From CAZYSK01 sp964649415 (GTDB lineage Bacteria > Chloroflexota > Anaerolineae > B4-G1), in contig CAZYSK010000016.1 of the NCBI GenBank assembly GCA_964649415.1, forward strand, positions 1 to 64,000: a stretch of 64,000 bases of DNA, in the 5' to 3' direction. Below are positions 25,887-33,534 of the stretch, in pieces. The notes below the pieces were generated by a model, which saw nothing but the letters and a program-made list of their open reading frames with translations, did not search any database and was not told the origin of the DNA. The translations under genes were made by a program, and so were the position numbers. Position 1 is the first letter of the stretch. Each line of letters opens with the position of its first letter.

Positions 25887-28800
25887 ATGGCCGAGATCTC
25901 TATCCAGCAGTATGCCCAACAGATAGAGGATGAAATCGAGCAAGGTCGCTATGCGGAGGCCGTAGCCCATGGGAAGCACGTCCTGAAACAGTACCCGAAA
26001 CACGCCGCGACGTATCAACTTCTGGGCAAGGCCATGCTCGAAGCGGGCCAGGACGATCATGCCACCGACATGTTCCGCCGCGTGCTCAGCGCTGATCCCG
26101 AGAACCTGATCGCATGGGCCGGGATGAGCGAGATACATACCCGCCGCAGCGAACTCGACAGCGCCGTGTGGTATATGGAGCGGGCATACGAAATGGCCCC
26201 GGACAACAAGGCCGTAGAAGAGGAACTGCGCCACCTGTATGGCCGGCGCGATGGCGTCGAAACCCAGCGTGTCCAGCTCACCCGTGGCGCTCTGGCCCGA
26301 CTCTACCTCAAAGGCGACTTACTCTCGCGGGCAGTCAATGAACTGCGCGAACTGGTGGCCCAGGATCCCGACCGACCCGATCTACAAGTCACCCTGGCTG
26401 AGGCGCTGTGGCGCAACGAACAGCGCCTGGAGGCAGCGGAGATCTGCCAACAGGTGTTGGACGCAATGCCCTACTGTCTCAAGGCTAACCTCATACTGGG
26501 CGAAGTCTGGACTAGCAGCGGGCGAGAGGAAGGCGAAGTCTATCTGCGACGCGCCGAAGCGGTGGACCCAGAGAACCAGATGGCGCAAGAGCTGTTCGGC
26601 GCGACATCGCCGCTGATAGCGCGAGAAATGCGGATCGTCCCTCTGGAATACGTCCCGCCGCCGGACGAAGAGCGCCCGGCATGGATGACCGAGCTAGATT
26701 CCGCTGCAGTGGGGCGCCAGCCCCGGGCCGAGGGAGAAATGCCGCTGGTCGACGTTCCTGCGACCCTGGAGGGACAGATTGAGATCCCCGCCTGGTTGGA
26801 GGAGGCCGTCAGTGAGGAGGCACCTGCGCCCGGCGCGCCCAGCGCCACCCAGCGGCTACCCGGCGTCACTCAGCCGCTAGGGGCGGAAACCCTCGAGGGA
26901 GCGCCCGCAGAGGTGAGTGTGCCTCCTGGAGTCGATGAAGTCCCAGAGTGGCTAAGGGATATTGACAGGGAGCTTGGCGAAGAGCCAGAAACCACTATCG
27001 AGGAGGTTGAGGCCCCGGAATGGCTGGCCGGACTGGGCGTCGCGGCCACGGAAGGCCAACTCCGAGATGAAGAAGAAGCCGCCGAGTATCCAGAGCGCCC
27101 ACCTGCTCTGGCAGCCGACCAGGTAGAGGAACCGACCGCAACCGGTGAGGAGGAGGTCCCAGAGTGGCTGGCCGAACTGGGCATTGAGGCCGCCCATGAG
27201 GAAGCAGTCGCTGCCGAACCGTCGGCGGAGCAATCGCCGGATTGGCTGGCCGACATTCGCGGCCAGTTGTCGCAGGACATCGAGCCGTCGGAGGAGGAGG
27301 AGGAGAAGGAGGAGTACCCCACCATGGCGGAGGAGGGGATGCCGGAGTGGCTGGAGGACGGGGAAATGCTTCCCGCTGCTGCTGAGGTGCCCGACTGGCT
27401 GCGGGAACTCGCGCCGCCGGAGGTGGCACCCGCCGAGGCCCCACCGCCAGCATACCAGCCCCTGCCGGAAGAAGCTATAGCCCAGCCTTCCCGAGAGGCA
27501 GCCATGCGTCCGGCAGAGGAAGAACCCGGCCCGGAAGCGCTTGGCGAGCCAGAGTCTCCGCCCGAGGCCGCCGCTGTGGCGGAGGAAGCGCCTGTCGCAG
27601 CGGGCGAAGTCGAGGGAGCGCCTATGCCGGCGTGGCTGGAGGGCGAAGGACTGCCCTCCGGCGACGATGCACTGGCCTGGCTAGAACAACTGGCCGAGGG
27701 CAAGGAAGAGGAACTCCGCGCCCAGGCCCAGGCCGAGGCAGAGACCCGTATGGCCGAGATCATGGGCCGTCCCAAGCCCGCCGAGGCAGGCGTCCCTGGT
27801 GGCGATGAGATCCCCACCCCCGAAGAGGCCGTGGCCCCAGCGGCAGAGGAAGCTGTGGACTGGACGGCCCTCGGCGAGGCGGAGGCCCCGCCACCACAGG
27901 AGGCCGCGCCCGAGGAAGCCGAAATGCCACCCACCGAGGAGTTCGTCGCTCCTTCAGTCGAGGAACCGTTCACCTGGCCCGCCGTCGGCGAGCCAGAGAT
28001 CCCACCTGAGGCCGCCGCTGTGGCGGAGGAAGCACCGGCCGCAGCAGGCGAAGTCGAGGGAGCACCCATGCCGGCGTGGCTGGAGGGCGAGGGGCTGCCC
28101 TCCGGCGACGATGCACTGGCCTGGCTGGAACAACTGGCCGAGGGCAAGGAGGAAGAACTCCGCGCCCAGGCCCAGGCCGAGGCAGAGACCCGCATGGCCG
28201 AGATCATGGGCCGTCCCAAGCCCGCCGAGGCAGGCGTCCCTGGTGGGGCTGAGGTCCCCGCCCCCGAGGAGACCGTGGCCCCAGCGGTTGAGGAGACATT
28301 CGGCTGGACAGCCTTCGGCGAGGCAGAGGCACCGCCACCACAGGAGGCCGCGCCCGAGGAAGCCGAAATGCCACCCACCGAGGAGTTCGTCGCTCCTTCA
28401 GTCGAGGAACCGTTCACCTGGCCCGCCGTCGGCGAGCCAGAGATCCCACCTGAGGCCGCCGCTGTGGCGGAGGAAGCACCGGCCGCAGCAGGCGAAGTCG
28501 AGGGAGCACCCATGCCGGCGTGGCTGGAGGGCGAGGGGCTGCCCTCCGGCGACGATGCACTGGCCTGGCTGGAACAACTGGCCGAGGGCAAGGAGGAAGA
28601 ACTCCGCGCCCAGGCCCAGGCCGAGGCAGAGACCCGCATGGCCGAGATCATGGGCCGTCCCAAGCCCGCCGAGGCAGGCGTCCCTGGTGGGGCTGAGGTC
28701 CCCGCCCCCGAGGAGGCCGTGGCCCCGGCGGCCGAGGAAGCAGTGGACTGGACGGCCTTCGGCGAGGTGGAAGCCATGCTAACGCAGGAGGCCGCGCCCG

Positions 28801-29408
28801 AGGAAGCTGAAATGCCACCCGTCGAGGAGTTCGTCGCTCCTCCGGCCGAGGAACCGTTCACCTGGCCCGCCGTCGGCGAGCCAGAGGCCCCACCTGAGGC
28901 CGCCGCTGCGGCAGAGGAAGCCCCACCGGAGATACCGGAACCGGCGCGCCCAGAGCGCGAAGAGATACCTCCGGCGGCCGAACTCCCAGCGGTTGAGGAA
29001 GCGCCACCACCTGTACAAGTTCGTGAGCCGGAGGCGATTCGCCCGCCGGAGGAGGCGGTCGTCCCAGCCCCGGTTGTCGAGGAAGTCCCGGAACCCGTCG
29101 AGACGGGCGTGACCGAGCCCTTTGGCGCCGAGCGTGCTCACCTGAAGAAGCACCCGCGGGACTACGATGCCTGGCTGTCGCTGGCGCGGGCGCTGTGGCA
29201 GGCGGGCGAACGAGACGACGCGCTGGAAGCTTACACGCGCGTGATCCGCTCTGGCAAGATGCTCGACATCTTGATCCCGGATCTGGAGCGACGACTCAAA
29301 CAGTGGCCGGACGTCAGCGTCCAGCGGGTATTGGGGGACGCATACATGAAGGACGGCCAGTTGCAAAAGGCCCTGGACATCTATCGCCGGGCGTTGGAGA
29401 CTCTATAA
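25887..29408 (+). CDS. TPR protein with long Glu/Pro/Ala-rich repeat region
   Basis: A 1173-residue acidic protein. Residues 1-240 hold tetratricopeptide-like helices (for example RYAEAVAHGKHVLKQYPKHA). From about 260 to 1075 follows a low-complexity Glu/Pro/Ala region studded with Pro-x-Trp-Leu motifs (VPEWL, APEWL, SPDWL, MPEWL, VPDWL, MPAWL), including three 148-residue near-identical repeats. The C-terminal 100 residues return to TPR-like helices (WLSLARALWQAGERDDALEAY). No signal peptide or membrane segment is seen. It is probably a cytosolic scaffold, with partners perhaps reading the Trp-Leu motifs; this is inference. ATG 25887 follows AAGGAGG. Confidence 0.8.
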   Translation: MAEISIQQYAQQIEDEIEQGRYAEAVAHGKHVLKQYPKHAATYQLLGKAMLEAGQDDHATDMFRRVLSADPENLIAWAGMSEIHTRRSELDSAVWYMERAYEMAPDNKAVEEELRHLYGRRDGVETQRVQLTRGALARLYLKGDLLSRAVNELRELVAQDPDRPDLQVTLAEALWRNEQRLEAAEICQQVLDAMPYCLKANLILGEVWTSSGREEGEVYLRRAEAVDPENQMAQELFGATSPLIAREMRIVPLEYVPPPDEERPAWMTELDSAAVGRQPRAEGEMPLVDVPATLEGQIEIPAWLEEAVSEEAPAPGAPSATQRLPGVTQPLGAETLEGAPAEVSVPPGVDEVPEWLRDIDRELGEEPETTIEEVEAPEWLAGLGVAATEGQLRDEEEAAEYPERPPALAADQVEEPTATGEEEVPEWLAELGIEAAHEEAVAAEPSAEQSPDWLADIRGQLSQDIEPSEEEEEKEEYPTMAEEGMPEWLEDGEMLPAAAEVPDWLRELAPPEVAPAEAPPPAYQPLPEEAIAQPSREAAMRPAEEEPGPEALGEPESPPEAAAVAEEAPVAAGEVEGAPMPAWLEGEGLPSGDDALAWLEQLAEGKEEELRAQAQAEAETRMAEIMGRPKPAEAGVPGGDEIPTPEEAVAPAAEEAVDWTALGEAEAPPPQEAAPEEAEMPPTEEFVAPSVEEPFTWPAVGEPEIPPEAAAVAEEAPAAAGEVEGAPMPAWLEGEGLPSGDDALAWLEQLAEGKEEELRAQAQAEAETRMAEIMGRPKPAEAGVPGGAEVPAPEETVAPAVEETFGWTAFGEAEAPPPQEAAPEEAEMPPTEEFVAPSVEEPFTWPAVGEPEIPPEAAAVAEEAPAAAGEVEGAPMPAWLEGEGLPSGDDALAWLEQLAEGKEEELRAQAQAEAETRMAEIMGRPKPAEAGVPGGAEVPAPEEAVAPAAEEAVDWTAFGEVEAMLTQEAAPEEAEMPPVEEFVAPPAEEPFTWPAVGEPEAPPEAAAAAEEAPPEIPEPARPEREEIPPAAELPAVEEAPPPVQVREPEAIRPPEEAVVPAPVVEEVPEPVETGVTEPFGAERAHLKKHPRDYDAWLSLARALWQAGERDDALEAYTRVIRSGKMLDILIPDLERRLKQWPDVSVQRVLGDAYMKDGQLQKALDIYRRALETL
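27564..28895 (+). repeat. Three 444-bp in-frame tandem repeats
   Basis: Units begin at 27564, 28008 and 28452 with the same GAGGCCGCCGCT sequence and a constant 444-base (148-codon) period. A partial fourth unit starts at 28896. Units 2 and 3 are the most alike. Each encodes MPAWLEGEGLPSGDDALAWL and a coiled segment ending MAEIMGRPKPAEAG. Confidence 0.93.
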
Positions 29409-29427
29409 TACGCACTGAGGAGGCAAC

Positions 29428-29877
29428 TTGGAACACACACTGGTCATCATCAAACCCGACGCTGTAGAGCGCGGGCTCATCGGAGAGATCATTACCCGCC
29501 TCGAACGTCGAGGGCTGCGTATCGTCGGCATGAAGCTGATGCAGATCGACGAGGCACTGGCCCGACGCCACTATGCAGTTCACGAGGGAAAACCTTTCTT
29601 TGAACCACTGATCCGCTACATCACGTCTAGTCCTGTCGTGGTGATGGTGGTAGAGGCAAACCACGCCATCCAGATCGTGCGGCGCACGATGGGGGCGACC
29701 AATCCAGCCGAGGCCATCCCGGGGACCATACGCGCCGATTTCGGACTGGAGGTCGGGCGCAACCTAGTACACGGCTCAGATGGTCCGGACACTGCAGCCT
29801 TCGAGGTACCTCTCTTCTTCACCGAGGACGAAATCCTGTCCTACGAGCGGGATGTCGATCGCTGGATATTCGAGTAG
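29428..29877 (+). CDS. ndk: Nucleoside diphosphate kinase
   Basis: Transfers the terminal phosphate among NTPs through phosphohistidine H115 (GRNLVHGSD); K9 (IIKPDAV) binds nucleotide. The 149-residue length is normal. The start is TTG at 29428, supported by GAGGAGG at 29417-29423 and by alignment of the family N terminus. It lies 19 bases after the TPR gene and is probably co-transcribed. Confidence 0.95.
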   Translation: MEHTLVIIKPDAVERGLIGEIITRLERRGLRIVGMKLMQIDEALARRHYAVHEGKPFFEPLIRYITSSPVVVMVVEANHAIQIVRRTMGATNPAEAIPGTIRADFGLEVGRNLVHGSDGPDTAAFEVPLFFTEDEILSYERDVDRWIFE

Positions 29878-29901
29878 CACACAAAGGATGGGAGGCACAG
29901 A

Positions 29902-30984
29902 ATGACCCGCATGGATAGCAGGAGAAGCAGACCAACCCGCATGGGCCTGCCCATTACAATAGTCGTAGGAGTCATCGTGGGCCTTTTCGGCCTGCTACTG
30001 CTCATACTGGCCTACACCCCGGTAGCATACGGAAACGTGGCGCTGATCGCCCGGTTTGGAGGCCTCACGGGGCAGGTCTTCGGGCCAGGGCTGCACTGGC
30101 GCGCGCCCTTCATTGACCGGGCAGTGGTCATCCCCACCGTCGTTCAGTCTTACGAGACCAGCGACGATCCCGGAGCATCGAACTCTGACTACCGAGACTA
30201 CCCCGTGACCGCGCAGACGATAGACGGCCAGCAGATCAGCATCAAGTACACCGTGTTATTCCGCATCCCTCCGACGGCCGCCGTGCAGATCGTGCAGAAC
30301 GTCGGCCGCCCGCCAGAGGTCGTGGAGAACGTCGTCAAGGCCCACTCCAGAAACCTGGCACGCCTGTGGGCGCAGAACCATACCGCCGAAGACCTCTACA
30401 GCGGGGAGGGTATCTTCGAGTATGAAGACGCTGTGCGGGAGGCACTGGAGAAGGAGTTCGAGGACTACGGCGTCTTCCTCGATGATTTCCTCGTCCGCAA
30501 GGTGGACTTTGACGAGGAGTACATCCGGGCGATCGAGCAACAACAGATCGCCCAGGAGGCTATCGAGACGGCCAGGTATCAGTCGGAGGCCGCCGAATAC
30601 GAGAAAGCGAGCCAGATACGCCTGGCGGAGGCAGATGCCGAACGAACCAAGCTGTTGGCGCAGGCAGATGCCGAACGAACCAGGCTGTTGGCCATCGCAG
30701 AGGCAGAGCAGACCAAGCTCATGGCCGCTGCCGACGCGGAGCGGCAGCGTTTGCTGGCAGACTCCGAAGCGTACAGCATTCAGGCACGCGGCGAGGTGCT
30801 GCAGGATTTCCCGGATCTCGTCCAATGGGAGTTTGTCCGCAACCTGGAGAGCGTCCAATGGGGTATCCTGCCGGGCGACGGGCTCACGCCGCTTATCCCT
30901 CTCCCATCCTTCGAGGGCCAGACGGAAGCCTCATCCCTGCCCGAGCTTCCCGGCCAGGGTGAATCCCCCAGTGGGAGTGAATAA
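29902..30984 (+). CDS. SPFH/Band 7 membrane protein
   Basis: One N-terminal transmembrane helix (about residues 15-38, VGVIVGLFGLLLLILAY) precedes an SPFH domain (about 40-215, with GPGLHWRAPFIDRAVVIPT) and a charged coiled coil with a repeated EADAERTKLLAQ unit (about 230-290). The architecture is that of prohibitin/HflK-like scaffolds of membrane microdomains. It lies 24 bases after ndk. The coiled-coil repeat is also seen as near-identical tandem DNA around 30625-30690. Confidence 0.88.
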   Translation: MTRMDSRRSRPTRMGLPITIVVGVIVGLFGLLLLILAYTPVAYGNVALIARFGGLTGQVFGPGLHWRAPFIDRAVVIPTVVQSYETSDDPGASNSDYRDYPVTAQTIDGQQISIKYTVLFRIPPTAAVQIVQNVGRPPEVVENVVKAHSRNLARLWAQNHTAEDLYSGEGIFEYEDAVREALEKEFEDYGVFLDDFLVRKVDFDEEYIRAIEQQQIAQEAIETARYQSEAAEYEKASQIRLAEADAERTKLLAQADAERTRLLAIAEAEQTKLMAAADAERQRLLADSEAYSIQARGEVLQDFPDLVQWEFVRNLESVQWGILPGDGLTPLIPLPSFEGQTEASSLPELPGQGESPSGSE

Positions 30985-30988
30985 AGCG

Positions 30989-31096
30989 CCAACACCCTTG
31001 CCAAGGCGCCACTCCGATGGCGCACCAACATCCTTACAAAGGCACCATTCCGATGGCACACCAACATCCTTACAAAGGCGCCATTCCGATGGCGCG
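30989..31096 (+). repeat. Three 36-bp tandem hairpin repeats (family A)
   Basis: Units at 30989-31024, 31025-31060 and 31061-31096 share CCAACATCCTTACAAAGGCG then CCATTCCGATGGCGC. Each has a 7-bp stem (GCGCCAT/ATGGCGC) around TCCG. In the middle unit both arms change together (GCACCAT/ATGGCAC), one position losing its pair. They fill the spacer between the SPFH and permease genes. Confidence 0.9.
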
Positions 31097-31170
31097 CGCG
31101 CACGCAACACCTGGGCAGCCAGCAGCAAGTCGTTATCTGTGATCGGTTCAAGCACGAGGCTATCGACAAC

Positions 31171-32856
31171 GTGCAACTCGTAATCAACAGCATCCTCGAT
31201 GGGCTTCTAGCACTTCTTCCCATCCTGGTCGTCCTCGTGTTGATGATCCGCCTCCGTTGGGGGGGCGCGCAGGCCGGACCTGTCGGTTGGTTGGTGGCAC
31301 TGGTGGTGGCCGCGCTCCGCTTCGGAGCGGGATGGCAGACGCTGGCCTACGCTCAGGCGAAGGGCATCCTGCTATCCTTCTACGTGCTCTACATCATCTG
31401 GGCCGCACTGCTGTTCTACCGCGTCACCGACGAGGCCGGCGCGCTGGCGACCATTGGCGCAGGGCTCCCCCGCCTCACGCCCGACCGGGGACTGCAGGCA
31501 CTGCTCCTCGGGTGGGTGTTTGGCGCTTTCCTGCAAGGCGTGAGCGGCTTCGGCGTGCCGGTAGCCATCGTCGCGCCGCTCCTGGTGGGACTAGGATTCC
31601 CCGCGGTGGCCGCCGTCGTGATCGCCTCGGTTGGCCACACTTGGGCCGTCACGTTCGGCTCGCTCGGGTCGTCCTTCTACGCGCTCATCGCCGCGACAGG
31701 GCGGACAGGCGAGGAGTTGGCCCCCTGGTCCGCAGTGATGCTTGGACTGGCATGCCTGGCCTGTGGAGCAGCCACACTGTGGGCCGCGGGCGGGAGACGC
31801 ACGCTGCGCGAGGGCCTGGCCCCGCTGCTCGTCATCGGCCTGGCGATGGCCACGGCCCAATTCCTCGTCGTCACCCACGGGCTATGGTCCATCGGCGGCA
31901 TGTCGGGCGGGCTGGTCGGACTGGCGGTCGGCGTGGCGTGGGCCCGCTGGCGGTCCACCCGCCAGGAGGAACGCACCGCCGACCCACGCAAGGAGCCGGC
32001 CCGCGACGGTGCGCCGGGCGATTCCACACCGGACGCACGGTCAATGTCCGCCGACGCACGATCCACGGACCGCCGGCATCCTGCCGGCATGACATCCGCA
32101 ACGTCCGCCCCCACCGGCATGCGCCTGGGCTGGGCGCTCCTCCCCTATGCCCTCCTGGTCGCCATCGTGTTGGCCGCCCAGCTGCTGCCTCCCGTGCACA
32201 GCTTCCTGGGACAGGCGGTCATCCGCGTGCAGTTCCCAGAGTTGACTACCGCCCGTGGCTGGGTGACACAGGCCGGGACAGGCCGCACGATCAACGTGTT
32301 CGGCCACGCCGGGGCGCTGTTGATCTACGCGTCACTCATCACCTACGCAGTGTTCCACAGGCAGGGCCGCTACGCGCCCAGAACGGTGCCCCGCATCGCC
32401 CGAGATGTCGTCCGAAGGGCGACGCGCTCCAGCCTGGGGATCGCCACGATGGTGGGCATGGCAGTGACGATGGAACACGCCGGCATGACGCACCTGCTGG
32501 CCGATGGGGTGGCTCGCCTGTCGGGGCCGGCCTTTCCGCTGATCGCGCCGTTCATCGGCGCGCTGGGGGCCTTCATGACCGGTTCGAACACCAACTCCAA
32601 CGTGGTCTTCGGCGGCCTGCAGCAACACGTGGCGACGCTGATCGGCGTGAGCCCGCTCATCATCCTGGCAGCACAGACAGCGGGAGGTGCAGTGGGCTCG
32701 CTGTTCGCCCCGGCCAAGATCATCGTCGGGTGCAGCACGGTCGATCTGGGAGGCCAGGAGGGACCGGTGCTGCGAGCGGCACTGCGATACGGCCTGGCCA
32801 TTGCGGCCGGGCTGGCCGTCGTGACCGGCTTAGCGGTTTACGTTTGGGGACACTGA
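31171..32856 (+). CDS. lctP: L-lactate permease family transporter
   Basis: A 561-residue polytopic membrane protein with the conserved segments FLQGVSGFGVPVAIVAPLL, VGHTWAVTFGSLGSSFYAL, MTGSNTNSNVVFGGLQ and FAPAKIIVGCSTV of the LctP family, which takes up lactate or glycolate with protons. A GTG at 31171 is used as the start. A hydrophilic loop near residues 265-315 contains a dispersed hairpin repeat (32066-32092) and is probably not conserved in length. The actual substrate is not known. Confidence 0.9.
   Translation: MQLVINSILDGLLALLPILVVLVLMIRLRWGGAQAGPVGWLVALVVAALRFGAGWQTLAYAQAKGILLSFYVLYIIWAALLFYRVTDEAGALATIGAGLPRLTPDRGLQALLLGWVFGAFLQGVSGFGVPVAIVAPLLVGLGFPAVAAVVIASVGHTWAVTFGSLGSSFYALIAATGRTGEELAPWSAVMLGLACLACGAATLWAAGGRRTLREGLAPLLVIGLAMATAQFLVVTHGLWSIGGMSGGLVGLAVGVAWARWRSTRQEERTADPRKEPARDGAPGDSTPDARSMSADARSTDRRHPAGMTSATSAPTGMRLGWALLPYALLVAIVLAAQLLPPVHSFLGQAVIRVQFPELTTARGWVTQAGTGRTINVFGHAGALLIYASLITYAVFHRQGRYAPRTVPRIARDVVRRATRSSLGIATMVGMAVTMEHAGMTHLLADGVARLSGPAFPLIAPFIGALGAFMTGSNTNSNVVFGGLQQHVATLIGVSPLIILAAQTAGGAVGSLFAPAKIIVGCSTVDLGGQEGPVLRAALRYGLAIAAGLAVVTGLAVYVWGH
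32066..32092 (+). repeat. Dispersed hairpin repeat (family B) inside lctP
   Basis: The stem GCCGGCA (32072-32078) and TGCCGGC (32082-32088) enclose TCC. The flanks CGGACC and ATG match the copy at 55828-55854, where the paired bases differ in compensating fashion. It encodes part of a cytoplasmic loop. Confidence 0.7.
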
Positions 32857-32920
32857 CACTGAAGATCGTAGACTTGCGTTTCCCCGATTCTTCCGCTTTG
32901 CTCTCCGCTGAGAGATGCCC

Positions 32921-33055
32921 ATGTCCACCCCGGAGCAAAACTCAAGACGCGAAGTCACTCTGTACATGGGCCATGCCCAGCAGATGCTGGAGGTAGCGGC
33001 CCGCAACCTGGCCGACGGCTTCTATGGGTCACGGTATCTTCAGGAAGAAGGCTGA
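32921..33055 (+). pseudogene. HEPN-domain toxin remnant with internal deletion
   Basis: The 44-codon ORF reads like the first 36 residues of a HEPN protein (YMGHAQQMLEVAARNLADGF then YGS) joined directly to a sequence like its C-terminal end (RYLQEEG), with the middle missing. The Arg-x4-6-His RNase motif of HEPN toxins would lie in the missing part. It sits two bases before a MNT nucleotidyltransferase gene, the usual partner. The interpretation as an in-frame internal deletion is an inference. Confidence 0.6.
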
Positions 33056-33057
33056 TA

Positions 33058-33426
33058 GTGAACGATCTGCTATCCCCACTCCTCTCTCCCAACGAGCGCC
33101 AGGCAGTAGACACGTTTCTTGAGCGTCTGCAGCAAGTCCATTCGAAACGCGTGCTACGGGCAGTGCTCTTCGGATCCAAAGCGCGGGGCGACAGCCAGCG
33201 GTGGTCCGACATAGACATCCTGATTATCGCAGACAAGGACGACTGGCGACTCAGTCACGCCATCAGCACCCTGGCCGCGGACGTGTCGCTGGAATATGAT
33301 GTGCTCCTTGGCCCTCGCGTGATCGGGCAGGAGCGGTGGGAGCGTATGGAAAAACACCGCTTCAGCCTCTGTCGGAACATCGTGGCCGAGGGCATCCCCC
33401 TGACACTCTCCCCGGCAAATCCGTAG
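33058..33426 (+). CDS. MNT-type nucleotidyltransferase (antitoxin family)
   Basis: A 122-residue minimal nucleotidyltransferase with the motif G39-S40-x-A-R-G and D51-x-D53 (FGSKARGDSQRWSDIDILI), and a third acid in EYDVLL. These proteins form HEPN/MNT toxin-antitoxin pairs in which the transferase AMPylates the HEPN toxin. Here the HEPN partner immediately upstream is degraded, so the protein may be an orphan antitoxin. Start is GTG 33058. Confidence 0.85.
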   Translation: MNDLLSPLLSPNERQAVDTFLERLQQVHSKRVLRAVLFGSKARGDSQRWSDIDILIIADKDDWRLSHAISTLAADVSLEYDVLLGPRVIGQERWERMEKHRFSLCRNIVAEGIPLTLSPANP

Positions 33427-33534
33427 CCCGCTCCTGCCCTCGCGCATCCACGGCACTCCGGCGGACCTGCGGACGGATGCCGGACGTTCGACCAATGTCC
33501 GCCGCATCCGCCCTCACTACGCACTTGTATCCTG

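Noticed and set aside
26870..28861. 663-codon open frame on the minus strand, Ser/Ala/Gly-rich
   Set aside because: It is the antisense of the TPR gene's Glu/Pro/Ala repeats. The repeat structure and GC bias keep the frame open; it has no recognisable domain or ribosome-binding site.
30989..31096. CRISPR array
   Set aside because: The 36-bp units are directly adjacent without spacers and there are no cas genes; they are tandem hairpin repeats.
31257..32996. 579-codon frame overlapping lctP in another phase
   Set aside because: Composition is dominated by Arg, Gly and Pro as expected for a shifted frame, while the lctP frame has conserved transporter motifs.
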